Shown here: in pieces, positions 29,063 to 38,302 of the stretch | Layout of the letters: each line of letters starts with the position of its first letter | How positions within the stretch are numbered: position 1 is the first letter of the stretch | Source of the DNA: Bdellovibrionales bacterium | GTDB taxonomy: Bacteria; Bdellovibrionota; Bdellovibrionia; Bdellovibrionales; UBA1609 | Direction of reading: 5' to 3' | Length of the DNA stretch: 64,000 bases | Assembly (NCBI GenBank): GCA_020628165.1 | Contig: JAHDFM010000021.1 | Location: forward strand, 1-64,000 | Notes under the pieces: model-generated | What the model was told of the DNA's origin: nothing | Databases searched by the model: none | The model's input: the letters and a program-made list of their open reading frames with translations, nothing else | Translations under genes and position numbers: made by a program

Positions 29063-29602
29063 CTACGACGCTGCCTTAGTTAAAACGAATTGTCGTTCAC
29101 AGGGATTGGAACGATCTTTCACATTTAATTCATAGCTGTCTTTGTAATGCTCAACGGTGGCTTCTATTAACCCTTCAGCTAAATCGGCAAAGGGTCTCTT
29201 TGATTGGTAAAAGATTTCAATATCACCATTGCTTGCATCGACCACATCAATCTTTGGAAGTTCGGCTTCTGGAGTTAATTTTTTAACTTCCACATGAATG
29301 TATTGATCGACCGACTTTAAAAACTCAATAGAATCTTTTCGGTCAAAGTACTCCGGATGAAAGCCATGAAAAGTTTTTAGTAGATGCTTACCAAAGGCTT
29401 TAACTAGGGCTGACCCTGGATGCCCCGACTTCTCTGCTAGCTTTGTAACTAGGGCTAATATTTCAGAGTGATCATAAGTTCCTACAGACGTATAAGCTCC
29501 ACCTGAAGGCAATTCAACCTCATCTAAAAGCTCCTCTGTGAACTCTTCACCGAATTCTTGTTCCATCATTGATATTAACTCTTTAAAAACTAAACCTTTC
29601 AT
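29063..29602 (-). CDS. H-NOX haem nitric-oxide sensor protein
   Basis: A 179-residue stand-alone H-NOX domain that binds haem and senses NO. The proximal haem ligand His103 ([13 protein letters not shown]) and the propionate-binding Y-x-S-x-R motif (Tyr132, Ser134, Arg136 in FYQSKRPF) are present at the expected spacing. The distal-pocket Tyr that stabilises O2 in some H-NOX proteins is not seen at the equivalent position (Leu), which favours NO selectivity over O2. One Cys (168) lies near the C-terminus. It is flanked by two hybrid kinases and sits one base upstream of the second, its presumed partner. Confidence 0.95.
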   Translation of the reverse strand: MKGLVFKELISMMEQEFGEEFTEELLDEVELPSGGAYTSVGTYDHSEILALVTKLAEKSGHPGSALVKAFGKHLLKTFHGFHPEYFDRKDSIEFLKSVDQYIHVEVKKLTPEAELPKIDVVDASNGDIEIFYQSKRPFADLAEGLIEATVEHYKDSYELNVKDRSNPCERQFVLTKAAS

Positions 29603-29614
29603 AATTTGCTCCTG

Positions 29615-31405
29615 TTAAACGGCCTGTTTGTTTAGTTTATAGTTTATTAGCCAATAGTAAATTGACTCAATTAAATCTTTTTCAACTATTGGCTTTGTTA
29701 AATAAGCATTCATTCCAGCAGATAAGCACTTTTCCTTATCTCCCTTAATAGCACTGGCTGTTAAGGCAACAATTGGTAAATCATCGACCTTATGGTTCTG
29801 GATCATAGTCCTGATTTCTTTTGTTGCCTCATAGCCATCCATAACCGGCATTTGGCAGTCCATTAAGATCAAGTCAAAGCTCATCTGTTCTATTAATTTA
29901 ACGGCCTCTAAACCATTTTGAACGGCAGACACTTGAAAGTCATACTTATTTAATATTGCTTTGGCAACGAGCGTGTTGATCGGATTGTCTTCCACCAGCA
30001 AGATTTTCTTTTCTTTAAAAACAGAAACATCTAAAGTGGCAAGACTATGAACTTCTGATTTTTTTGAGCTCTTATTTTTGACAGGCTCTAAGGGCAATTC
30101 AACTTTAAAGACACTGCCCTCACCTAGCTGACTGGTCACTGAAACTTTGCCCCCAAGTAAATTGACAAAGTTTTTTGTGATCGGAAGACCGAGCCCTGTA
30201 CCACCAAATTTACGATTGGCAGAATTGTCACCTTGATCAAATTTATTAAAAATTTTATCTAGATATTTATCATCAATTCCAACACCTTCATCTTTGATAG
30301 TAAAAATATAATTTCCTTGCGATTGATCTAAATCAACAAAAACGCAGCCTTGCCGAGTGAATTTGACAGCATTTCCTATTAAGTTGAATAAAATTTGCTT
30401 AATAATGCCTTCGTCATTTTTAACGAATGTTGTTACTGAGTTCTTGATTGATAATTTAACTTTGCAATCATTTTTCTGACTGATAGGCTCTATGATTTTA
30501 ATCACATCTTCAATGCAATTCTTTAGATCAAACTCAACATTTTCAGTTTCCATGCAGCCTGATTCAATTTTTGAAATATCTAAAATATTGTTGATGATTC
30601 TAAGCAATATGGCAGATGATTTTTCAATGTACCCTAACTGTTCTTTTTGCTCCTCATTCAACTGAGAAGATTTTAAATTTTGAGTCATTCCGATGATGCC
30701 ATTCATCGGCGTTCTAATTTCGTGACTCATATTAGCTAAAAATTCGGATTTTGCACGACTGGCCTCATCAGCAGCCTCTTTGGCTTTTTTGAGTTCAAAC
30801 TCCATTTTTTTGATTTTAGTGATGTCGACAAAGGTTCCAATCATACGAACGGGCCTTCCATCATCAGACGTCTCAACTACCTTTCCTCGGTTGAGCACCC
30901 AAAACACTTCACCGTCTTTATCGACTAGCTTTTGTTCAATTTCAAAATTTGATTTTTGACCCATGAGATACAGTGTCACTTCTTGCAACACTTTTTTTTG
31001 TTCACTTTTGGGAATAGCCCTTAACCAATAATCGCTTTTGGCAGAAAACTCATGACTCGGAAAACCGAGTTTGTCTTTTAAGATATCATTGACATAAACC
31101 GACTTTTTGCTCAAATCCCAATCCCATAAATAGTCACTCGTGGCTTCTAAGGCGAGCGAAGATCTTTTTTCGGCATCTTTAACTTTTTGATCAGCCTCTG
31201 ATTTTATCTGTTCATTGAGTTGCATGAGTTCATTCGACATCAGTTGCATGCTGTGCTCAAACTGACGCCTTGCTTTGTCGTTCTCCATATATGACTTGTT
31301 GACCTTATCGATCAGTTTTAGAAACTCTTGCTTATCAATAGAGCCTTTATTATCACTGATCACTTTGAGTTGTCGTATTAAGGTCTTATGTTTTTTTTCT
31401 GCCAA
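29615..31405 (-). CDS. PAS hybrid histidine kinase linked to the FIST/NosP sensor
   Basis: A 596-residue soluble hybrid kinase. The N-terminal helical region (residues 1-80, with RRQFEHSMQLMSNELMQLN) resembles that of kinases encoded beside FIST/NosP proteins. It is followed by a PAS domain (about 82-200), a HisKA with His228 in FLANMSHEIRTPMNG, a HATPase (N box [17 protein letters not shown]), and a receiver with Asp in [15 protein letters not shown]. It begins directly after the FIST gene stop, so the two are coupled. It shares architecture and strong motif identity with the second kinase at 27766, suggesting duplication. Confidence 0.93.
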   Translation of the reverse strand: MAEKKHKTLIRQLKVISDNKGSIDKQEFLKLIDKVNKSYMENDKARRQFEHSMQLMSNELMQLNEQIKSEADQKVKDAEKRSSLALEATSDYLWDWDLSKKSVYVNDILKDKLGFPSHEFSAKSDYWLRAIPKSEQKKVLQEVTLYLMGQKSNFEIEQKLVDKDGEVFWVLNRGKVVETSDDGRPVRMIGTFVDITKIKKMEFELKKAKEAADEASRAKSEFLANMSHEIRTPMNGIIGMTQNLKSSQLNEEQKEQLGYIEKSSAILLRIINNILDISKIESGCMETENVEFDLKNCIEDVIKIIEPISQKNDCKVKLSIKNSVTTFVKNDEGIIKQILFNLIGNAVKFTRQGCVFVDLDQSQGNYIFTIKDEGVGIDDKYLDKIFNKFDQGDNSANRKFGGTGLGLPITKNFVNLLGGKVSVTSQLGEGSVFKVELPLEPVKNKSSKKSEVHSLATLDVSVFKEKKILLVEDNPINTLVAKAILNKYDFQVSAVQNGLEAVKLIEQMSFDLILMDCQMPVMDGYEATKEIRTMIQNHKVDDLPIVALTASAIKGDKEKCLSAGMNAYLTKPIVEKDLIESIYYWLINYKLNKQAV

Positions 31406-32545
31406 TTACTTTTCTCCAATCACTGTGATTGTCATTGTTTGATTGTGTAAATTACAAAACCCGGTTTTCGGGTGAGGTGAAATCTCTCCGTAAGAATAAT
31501 AGCCAACAGAATTGACCCCTTCATTCATGGTCTCAAAAGCCGCCTCGACCTCATCAGAAGTTTGTTGCCCCATGAGAAGACGCCTGCCAATGCAACTGAC
31601 CATCATAGAAAGCCGGTCGCCGACAATGCACTCTGCTTGATCAGATGTCATTTCTGCAGCAGTCGCAGCTCCGTCGATTAAGCGGTCAAAGCTGCCCATC
31701 ATTAAGCGAGCTGTGTGCCCTTCAGGGATCTCACCGGCAAATATCAAACCTTGTTTCTCTTCATCAACACCAACAATTGTTCTTACCAACTCACTGTTGG
31801 GGTCGTCCTCTGGATGAATACAAAGTGGAAACAAAAGACCACTGCCTGGTAATTGCTCGACTTGTTCTTCCGTTAAATATTTTTTATATAAACTCAGTGC
31901 TGGCTGACCATCTAACTCATAAAGAACATTGTCTTCGGCTTTAGTTATTTTTCGCTTCGGACCGAAATTATCCCAACCTCCACAAGAACCATGGCCAATG
32001 ACAATATTGTCACCATACAAAGCCACAGCGACAATTTTTTTAATTTCAGGAGTTTCATTTAAACCAACATAGGTGTTGGTGAATTTATCGTTATCACCAG
32101 CAAGACCACCGGTTATAATAGTGTCATTGCTAACATTACCTTGAATACCAGCAATCAATTGGGTGCCATTAGTGTGCAATCCATCAGCAAAGAGCATGAG
32201 CCCCTTCAAATCATCAGTGGACAGTTCCTTACCTATCACCTCTCCCACTTGGAAAGAGGACTTTACACCTGCTATATCAAATTGCAATACTTTGTAGTTT
32301 GTTTTTTCAAATTTTACGGCGGATACAACTACAGAACCCGTCAAAGCCTCTTTATTGTATATTTCACCACCCGTGCTCAAGCCGATGTAATCATTTGCTT
32401 GATAAAGTTTTTTAACCTCATCTAACAGCTGTTTTTTATTGTCACACTCTGGTGAAAAATAATACGTTACTATATCAAATTTTTGTGAAGAAGCCTCCTG
32501 CTCCCAACCTGTTTCTTCTGTCCATTTATTTGTTTTACAAATCAC
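31406..32545 (-). CDS. nosP: FIST-domain sensory protein, NosP-like
   Basis: A 379-residue soluble FIST protein (FIST_N then FIST_C). Typical segments are GLSTGGEIY, FADGLHTNGTQLIAGIQG, TGGLAGDNDKFTNTYV, and the FIST_C start GHGSCGGWDNFGPKR. FIST proteins encoded next to hybrid kinases have been characterised as NosP, haem-binding NO sensors that control the partner kinase. Haem binding in this one is inferred from context, not from a seen ligand. It begins the signalling block, 14 bases after the manC-type gene, and abuts the PAS kinase. Confidence 0.85.
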   Translation of the reverse strand: MICKTNKWTEETGWEQEASSQKFDIVTYYFSPECDNKKQLLDEVKKLYQANDYIGLSTGGEIYNKEALTGSVVVSAVKFEKTNYKVLQFDIAGVKSSFQVGEVIGKELSTDDLKGLMLFADGLHTNGTQLIAGIQGNVSNDTIITGGLAGDNDKFTNTYVGLNETPEIKKIVAVALYGDNIVIGHGSCGGWDNFGPKRKITKAEDNVLYELDGQPALSLYKKYLTEEQVEQLPGSGLLFPLCIHPEDDPNSELVRTIVGVDEEKQGLIFAGEIPEGHTARLMMGSFDRLIDGAATAAEMTSDQAECIVGDRLSMMVSCIGRRLLMGQQTSDEVEAAFETMNEGVNSVGYYSYGEISPHPKTGFCNLHNQTMTITVIGEK

Positions 32546-32559
32546 AATAATCTCCTTAG

Positions 32560-33927
32560 TTACCCAACTTTTTTCACTCGGCCATAATCATCTTCATACC
32601 TAACGATATCGCTTTCACAGAAACTTTCGCCAAGTTGCACTTCTAGAAAGACAAGTTCATCGGTGGTTGGATTCTCAATTCTGTGTTTTGCTTCTTTATC
32701 AATAAAAATATGTTGTCCTTGAGAAAGGTTAATCTCTTCATCATTTAAAGTCACTTTAGCTTGCCCTTTAAGAACAATCCAATGTTCAGAACGCTTCTGA
32801 TGCGATTGATAAGATAATCTTTTTTGTGGTTTCACAGTGATTCTTTTAAATTTAAAATTATTCTCATCACTGATCACTTCATACTGACCCCATGGACGAA
32901 CAGACTCTGGATCCTTAGATTCACTTTTTTTAAGCTCCTCAAGAGCTGGCTTTATCTTTTCACTTGAATTCTTATGACAAACTAATAAGCCTTGATCACT
33001 ATCAACAACTATTAAATTTTCAACATCTATAAAAATATAATCTTTCTCAGTCTCTGAACAAATGAAGTTACTGTTGTTGTTATCAATCACTTTTTTTTCT
33101 TGGCTGACTAAGTTTAATTTGCCATCTAATTTAGAAATCTGATCCCAACTGCCGAGGTCCACCCAACCTAAATCTGCTGGTATGCATTTTAGATTCTCAA
33201 CTTTTTCAATCAGGCACTTATCTAAACTTATTTTTTCAAGCTGATTGTAAATTTCTTCAACATTTGAAAGATCCTGATTCAGTCGCATGAGTGTTTTCCA
33301 CATGAATGGCAACTTCTTTTTAAATTCTGTGATCATTGTCGAAACTTTAAAAATATATATTCCAGAGTTCCACAAATTACTTTCATCTTGAATGAGATTT
33401 TCAGCCAACGCTTGATTCGGTTTTTCTATGAAGTTGTTAACTGAATATACATCGGCTGCGTGATTTGATTCGATATTGATATAACCATAACCCGTTGCTG
33501 GTTCTGTTGGTTTTATTCCAATCGTTAATATGCTGTCATTTTCCAAAGCGCTGCTAGAGGCAATACTCACCACCTCATTAAATAAACTGACCTTTTCGAT
33601 ATAGTGATCACTTGGAAAAAGACCAACAACTTCACTTTCTTTGCCCTGCATTTGTAAATAACGACACAAAAGGGCAACAGCTGGCCCTGTGTTATTGGCA
33701 TATGGCTCATAAATACACTCTAAATCTTTTAAGGCATCTCTGGCCGCTATGGATTCTTGATACTTTTTAGTCGTTAATAATATCGGACTTTTAAAGTTTG
33801 CCAGTCGCTCGATCGTTTGCTCAATCAAACTTTTGCCAAAAATTTCTAGAAACTGCTTTGGTGTTTTTTCTTTAGATATTGGCCACAAGCGCTGACCACT
33901 TCCGCCTGACATTATTATTGGTATCAT
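32560..33927 (-). CDS. manC: Mannose-1-phosphate guanylyltransferase / mannose-6-phosphate isomerase (type II)
   Basis: A 455-residue bifunctional enzyme making GDP-mannose for polysaccharide synthesis. The N-terminal nucleotidyltransferase domain has GGSGQRLWPISKEKTPKQFL and the FIEKP motif. The C-terminal cupin-type isomerase domain has RPWGQYEV, KRLSYQSHQKRSEHWIVLKG and GQHIFIDKEAKHRI. The start MIPIIMSGGSG at 33927 is chosen over the track's 34011 because GGAG precedes it and the earlier codons do not look coding. It is the last EPS-type gene and is followed after 14 bases by the NO-sensing block. CpsB/AlgA are equivalent names. Confidence 0.95.
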   Translation of the reverse strand: MIPIIMSGGSGQRLWPISKEKTPKQFLEIFGKSLIEQTIERLANFKSPILLTTKKYQESIAARDALKDLECIYEPYANNTGPAVALLCRYLQMQGKESEVVGLFPSDHYIEKVSLFNEVVSIASSSALENDSILTIGIKPTEPATGYGYINIESNHAADVYSVNNFIEKPNQALAENLIQDESNLWNSGIYIFKVSTMITEFKKKLPFMWKTLMRLNQDLSNVEEIYNQLEKISLDKCLIEKVENLKCIPADLGWVDLGSWDQISKLDGKLNLVSQEKKVIDNNNSNFICSETEKDYIFIDVENLIVVDSDQGLLVCHKNSSEKIKPALEELKKSESKDPESVRPWGQYEVISDENNFKFKRITVKPQKRLSYQSHQKRSEHWIVLKGQAKVTLNDEEINLSQGQHIFIDKEAKHRIENPTTDELVFLEVQLGESFCESDIVRYEDDYGRVKKVG

Positions 33928-33961
33928 ACATTCTCCATTCGTAAAAAGTGAAACTATATTC

Positions 33962-33977
33962 AGCTTAGATACAAGCT
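33962..33977. promoter_or_regulatory. Small palindrome upstream of manC
   Basis: AGCTT-6-AAGCT (extended to CAGCTT / AAGCTG) lies about 35 bases before the manC start, within the ~130-base gap to the upstream gene. It could be an operator or weak hairpin. No clear -35/-10 pair was found nearby. Confidence 0.25.
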
Positions 33978-34055
33978 GTTTGCCAAAAATGATGTCATTG
34001 TGACAATCCATCCATAGTTTTGTCTCAGAATAAAAAATTATTGTTAATTACTTAT

Positions 34056-35471
34056 TCAGTCTCTTTTTAATACATTTATTATAATGTATATGAGCATGGC
34101 GGTAAAAATAAATAGGCCAAAATAATACAAATGCATGTATGACAGACTAAAGTTGATGAATGTTTTTCCTGGACCAATGTTCACTGAATGAAAAATTCCA
34201 TATGAAATCAGAGGTTCTTGTTCATGAGTCCACACTTTATGATAGGGCTGGTTTGATTTAAACAGTCTGTGTTTTGAACTTTGCTCAAATGTCCACTTCT
34301 TTGATCTTCTGGTTTTAATATGTTCAAGCTTGTTTGCTTCAGCTGGTAATAGTTCTAACTGACTCTCTTTATTTTGAGATATCATCATAAAATCAAGAGC
34401 TGGCAACCTGGTGTGATTGTGAATACTAAAATCATAGAAAGTCACTTTACTTTGCGTTTTGTACACTCCTTTAAAGTAAATTAAAAAAACAAATTTTTTA
34501 GCGTCTTTGGGAGGGTCTAATAAAGCACTTTTAGTGATTTTTTGATCTTCTGGTTCAATCTCTAACTGATCAATTTGCTCCACTGACAGCTCTACATTAT
34601 TTTCATCCAAATAAATCACTTTTTGATGAAAGTCTTTAACATTCTTTTTTTGAAAGGTGTAATTGAAGTAGAATTCATCGTCATTTTTTAATGAAATAAC
34701 TGGAGCTTGCAGTATGTGCCAATTGCAGGTGTTTTTATTAACCACTGTCCAGTCAACTTGATCGTTTAAATCCTGTCTTAAAAGCGGATCCAAAGCACTA
34801 CAGTGACAACAGACATGTTCTTCCTCATCATCTTTCTCTTCAACCTCTCTTGGAGTAATGCCAGTGTACAACTTTTTTAATTGCTTTAGGCTGGCTAGCT
34901 GCCGCTTTTGGTAATCTTTTGCATCTACCTGAATGGCTAAAGTGTAATCTCCTTTAGGTAAATCGCCGAGCTCTAGTTGATGATAAGATTGTAACAAGCC
35001 TTCATGTTGATACATCTTATTTTCGACGACACCGTCTTCTTTTTTGACCATGAGGTCAATGACATGATTCACTTTTTCGTCTGGCAAATTGTATTTTGTG
35101 ATCTCACCCGTCAATGTGTTCGTGAAATTAAACCACAATTGAGACGAATTGAGACCAACACCACTCACATTAAGCTTTAAGTTTTCACGTTTCTCAAGAT
35201 CGAATTGATAACTGATCGGAAGTTGTGACAAAGTGATCAGCTTGCCAGCAGACAAGTCTGGATAAGATCTCTCAGTTTGCAATATTACAGGACCAAACAC
35301 ATCTAGCTCTGCTTCAAAACTCATTGATCGAGTGTTGCTATCTACCAACCTCTGAACATCTTCTAAAACATTATTGTATTCAGTTTCTGGGATAATCACT
35401 AACTGACTAATGGCATTGAAACCACGGTAGTTTTCAAGCTCAACCTTTAAACTGTTATGATCAGTTATCAC
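34056..35471 (-). CDS. C-terminal fragment of a large periplasmic/membrane protein (apparent frameshift)
   Basis: A 471-residue ORF with a beta-rich, extracytoplasmic-looking body, a CCHCSALDPLLRQDLND cysteine cluster near residue 230, and a single C-terminal membrane helix (YYFGLFIFTAMLIYIIINVL). The annotated start is a GTG with no Shine-Dalgarno sequence. The same frame stays open 45 codons further upstream with coding-like sequence (KEFLVFKNPKGGSIHLNFNG) right into the end of the 904-residue gene. I therefore read it as the C-terminal part of that protein, separated by a one-base frameshift at an A6 run. It could instead be a separate gene started at a rare codon after AAGGGAGG. No family was recognised. 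Confidence 0.6.
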   Translation of the reverse strand: MITDHNSLKVELENYRGFNAISQLVIIPETEYNNVLEDVQRLVDSNTRSMSFEAELDVFGPVILQTERSYPDLSAGKLITLSQLPISYQFDLEKRENLKLNVSGVGLNSSQLWFNFTNTLTGEITKYNLPDEKVNHVIDLMVKKEDGVVENKMYQHEGLLQSYHQLELGDLPKGDYTLAIQVDAKDYQKRQLASLKQLKKLYTGITPREVEEKDDEEEHVCCHCSALDPLLRQDLNDQVDWTVVNKNTCNWHILQAPVISLKNDDEFYFNYTFQKKNVKDFHQKVIYLDENNVELSVEQIDQLEIEPEDQKITKSALLDPPKDAKKFVFLIYFKGVYKTQSKVTFYDFSIHNHTRLPALDFMMISQNKESQLELLPAEANKLEHIKTRRSKKWTFEQSSKHRLFKSNQPYHKVWTHEQEPLISYGIFHSVNIGPGKTFINFSLSYMHLYYFGLFIFTAMLIYIIINVLKRD

Positions 35472-35587
35472 CGGCTTTAATTCGACCCATTCAAACTGTG
35501 ACTTATAAAAGCTTTGCGTGTTTATTTTTGCATGCTCTTTCCCGTTGAAATTTAAATGAATCGAACCTCCCTTAGGGTTTTTAAAAA

Positions 35588-35608
35588 CTAAAAACTCTTT
35601 TCTTTTTT
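35588..35608 (-). other. Apparent -1 frameshift site (A6 run)
   Basis: On the minus strand the 904-residue frame reads ACT AAA AAA GAA AAG AGT TTT TAG. Re-reading one A in the A6 run (35603-35608) opens a frame without stops through the 45 codons before the GTG of the 471-residue ORF. One extra A in the run would fuse the two ORFs. It may be a real mutation, ribosomal or transcriptional slippage, or a homopolymer sequencing error. Confidence 0.65.
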
Positions 35609-38302
35609 AGTAGTCACTTCAAATTCAATTTTGTTGGCTGTTTTAAATTCACCTAGGTCATAAAGATCGAGCTCATGCAGCCACCAGAATATTTTTTCTT
35701 CTGGCAAAGCATCAACAAGAACTGAAAAGCTAACTTTTTTTGCTAGTCTTGGAGTTACAAAAAGAGTTTTAAACTTCACTTTAGAAAAGTTATTGGATTT
35801 ATCTGGGCGAGATAAGTAGGCCACCCCCACTTCTCTTTCTCTGTCATCGTAAAAATGAACTTTTAAATGCAGGCTCTCAGCATTTTTTCCAGACAGAGAC
35901 AAGTCAATGGCATATGGATGAGCCTCTTCAATGGCAAATTTATTGGTTTTAAAGATCTTCCAAATTTTACTTGGAGGTTCCGCATTAACAACACCAATCA
36001 CTTTGGGTTCATTGAGTTTTTGGTTGGGATGCACTTGCACTAAAATATTGTCACTCAAAATTTCTCGGCGAAATAAGCCTTCATTGATAAAGTCATTGAT
36101 TCCTTTAATATGTCGACCTTTCACAGAAAGTAAACGATAGGCTGGTAAATTCAATTTAGCATCAGAAAAGGTGGCAGCGACACCATCAGAATAATCGACA
36201 GGACGATCTCTAGTTGAAGTATTGCTTGATTTTAAAAACCAATCCCACTCACTTTTATAAATAGACGTCTTTGACCACATCAAGTGAGACATCGATCGAT
36301 CCAAATGATCAAATGGCAGGTGACGATACCTTTTATCGATAAACGAGAGGGCGAGATCATCTATTCCACGATAATCAAAGGTCAAATCAAGCTGTCTTAT
36401 TTTTTCAAGTGTGTTTTCTTGTTGTCCAGAAAAAATAAGGCCACTCACTTTATTTTGATCTAATAAATGAGCATACAAAAGAGCCCGAGAGTACCCATAG
36501 GGTGTCACGACATTGTGTTGATAAAGGTGCCCACCACCAGACTGATAATTCTCAATGTCATAAAAGCTATTTGCTGTTGTTGAGCTCGTTAAATTCATGC
36601 CATATTGCACTGCTAATAACTCTGCGTTAAAGGCCTCTTTGTCGGCAAAAGCATCAAATTGTTTTTGATACACCAATTGGTCGACAAAAAGTGGGTTTAA
36701 CAAGCTCGGCAATTTTCGTGTTTGTCCGTGATCAATGAGACTCTGTAGATATCTGTAGAGGTAATTGACTTCCGTTTTATTGCCTTCGTATTGAAAGGTG
36801 GTGTCTTTTGTGGTGCCGTAGACGTTGAAATCCCCTACGCTCTTGCCTATTTGACTGCTGTATTTATTTTTATTCCAGTTAAGAGTAGCCACATTTCTTG
36901 CAGAATCCACTCTATTTTCAGCTTGTGGCAAGTAAATCACTTTGTGATTGTTATGTGTTAATTGTTTATTTTTTTCTTGTAATGTTTGTGATAACGGCTC
37001 TGGCTTATAAAGGTTAAAAAAGAAATTTTTATAATAAGGGTAATTCCACAGACCAAGCACTAAAACAAAAACTGAAGAAACAACCCAAGTGATTTTTCGG
37101 TTCACACAAATCTTAATAAGCGCTAGAGCAACAAAGACTCCTTGCAAAAACATCATGACACCAACGAGCTTATTGGGGTCCCTAAACAATTTGCCCAAAA
37201 CAGGGATTTTAAAGACAATAAAACTATGAAAAGGTGCTAGTAAACTATAGTAAGACCCTGTCGATAAAACAAATAGAATGAAATATAAAATTGCAAACAA
37301 AGTGATGAGTGGTTTCGTACCAACATACCTAAGAATTGCAAAAAGCACGAGGACAAAAAGTAGAATCCCAGCCACATAAAACCCAAGATTTAAAAAGTCT
37401 TGAGGCATCATTCCCCACCAGTAGCTGTTAGAGAGTAATATATTTAAGGCTGAACTCTCTCTGGAGAACATCACCAAAGTGTCTAATACGTTTATATTTG
37501 CCTGACTGGTCATCTTACCAGTGACAGTTGCTAAAACATAAGGGACCAACCAATAAAAACAAGCCAGAAAAGTCAAAAATGATAAAATGCTTAAATTCTT
37601 AAGATACACTAATAAAAAGTGCTTTTTATTTTTTCTTGTTTTAAACACAAGCTTCAAAACAATAGAAGACAAGTAAAGAAAAAGTAAGGTAAGAAAAATA
37701 AATAGAAAATAATGAATCGCCGCTGACGCTAAAGAGATCGCCACAGCAAACTTCACCATAACAAACCACTCCGTTTTTTGCTCTGGATTGTATTTATCAG
37801 AAAACACACATAAGTAATAATGAATGACCAAAGGAAACAAAGCATAGCCACACAGTAAATAAGTGTGCTGAATTCTAACGATGAACCATGGGTTCATGGC
37901 ATACATAAGGCCAGCGAGAATTGAAACAGTGTAGATTTTTTGTAGGTCTTCAATTTGTAGGTATTTTTTTAAAAAGGTGCTCATGAATTGATAAAAACAC
38001 AGACCAGAAAGAACGATCAGCTGCCAAACAAAGACTTTTGTTAAAATCTCTCCTCCCAAAACGTAAGATATCAAATAGCTGGGTAAGATAAAGAACAAGC
38101 GTGGTAGGTTCATCAGCGTCGTCGTGTTGAACCTCTGGTTCCAGATTGTAAAAATCTCTTCAAGGTAGCGAGTGGTGTCTTCACCAACAGCGATGTCACT
38201 AAAAATGATCATCCCGTCTCGAAATAATGGCATTGAGCATATCGTCAGTAAGAAACTTAAAAAAATAAGTCCTCTATGATAACTTAACAATTTACTTCTC
38301 AA
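35588..38302 (-). CDS. Large polytopic membrane protein, GT-C/YfhO-like (N-terminal part)
   Basis: A 904-residue protein with roughly 10-12 membrane helices in the first ~430 residues and a long periplasmic region after them. The topology and the motifs after the first helix (FSDIAVGEDTTRYLEEIFTIW; MNPWFIVRIQHTYLL) resemble GT-C-type glycosyltransferase or YfhO-like membrane proteins of polysaccharide loci, but no exact family was identified. It starts with TTG overlapping the end of the GT2 gene. It ends at TAG shortly after an A6 run; slipping back one base there joins it to the next ORF, giving about 1,415 residues with a C-terminal membrane helix. Confidence 0.75.
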   Translation of the reverse strand: MRSKLLSYHRGLIFLSFLLTICSMPLFRDGMIIFSDIAVGEDTTRYLEEIFTIWNQRFNTTTLMNLPRLFFILPSYLISYVLGGEILTKVFVWQLIVLSGLCFYQFMSTFLKKYLQIEDLQKIYTVSILAGLMYAMNPWFIVRIQHTYLLCGYALFPLVIHYYLCVFSDKYNPEQKTEWFVMVKFAVAISLASAAIHYFLFIFLTLLFLYLSSIVLKLVFKTRKNKKHFLLVYLKNLSILSFLTFLACFYWLVPYVLATVTGKMTSQANINVLDTLVMFSRESSALNILLSNSYWWGMMPQDFLNLGFYVAGILLFVLVLFAILRYVGTKPLITLFAILYFILFVLSTGSYYSLLAPFHSFIVFKIPVLGKLFRDPNKLVGVMMFLQGVFVALALIKICVNRKITWVVSSVFVLVLGLWNYPYYKNFFFNLYKPEPLSQTLQEKNKQLTHNNHKVIYLPQAENRVDSARNVATLNWNKNKYSSQIGKSVGDFNVYGTTKDTTFQYEGNKTEVNYLYRYLQSLIDHGQTRKLPSLLNPLFVDQLVYQKQFDAFADKEAFNAELLAVQYGMNLTSSTTANSFYDIENYQSGGGHLYQHNVVTPYGYSRALLYAHLLDQNKVSGLIFSGQQENTLEKIRQLDLTFDYRGIDDLALSFIDKRYRHLPFDHLDRSMSHLMWSKTSIYKSEWDWFLKSSNTSTRDRPVDYSDGVAATFSDAKLNLPAYRLLSVKGRHIKGINDFINEGLFRREILSDNILVQVHPNQKLNEPKVIGVVNAEPPSKIWKIFKTNKFAIEEAHPYAIDLSLSGKNAESLHLKVHFYDDREREVGVAYLSRPDKSNNFSKVKFKTLFVTPRLAKKVSFSVLVDALPEEKIFWWLHELDLYDLGEFKTANKIEFEVTTKKEKSF

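Noticed and set aside
35588-35608. Canonical A-AAA-AAG programmed frameshift heptamer
   Set aside because: The A6-G run is in the wrong phase for the dnaX-type heptamer relative to the zero frame (AAA AAA G), so simple slippage or an indel is a better description.
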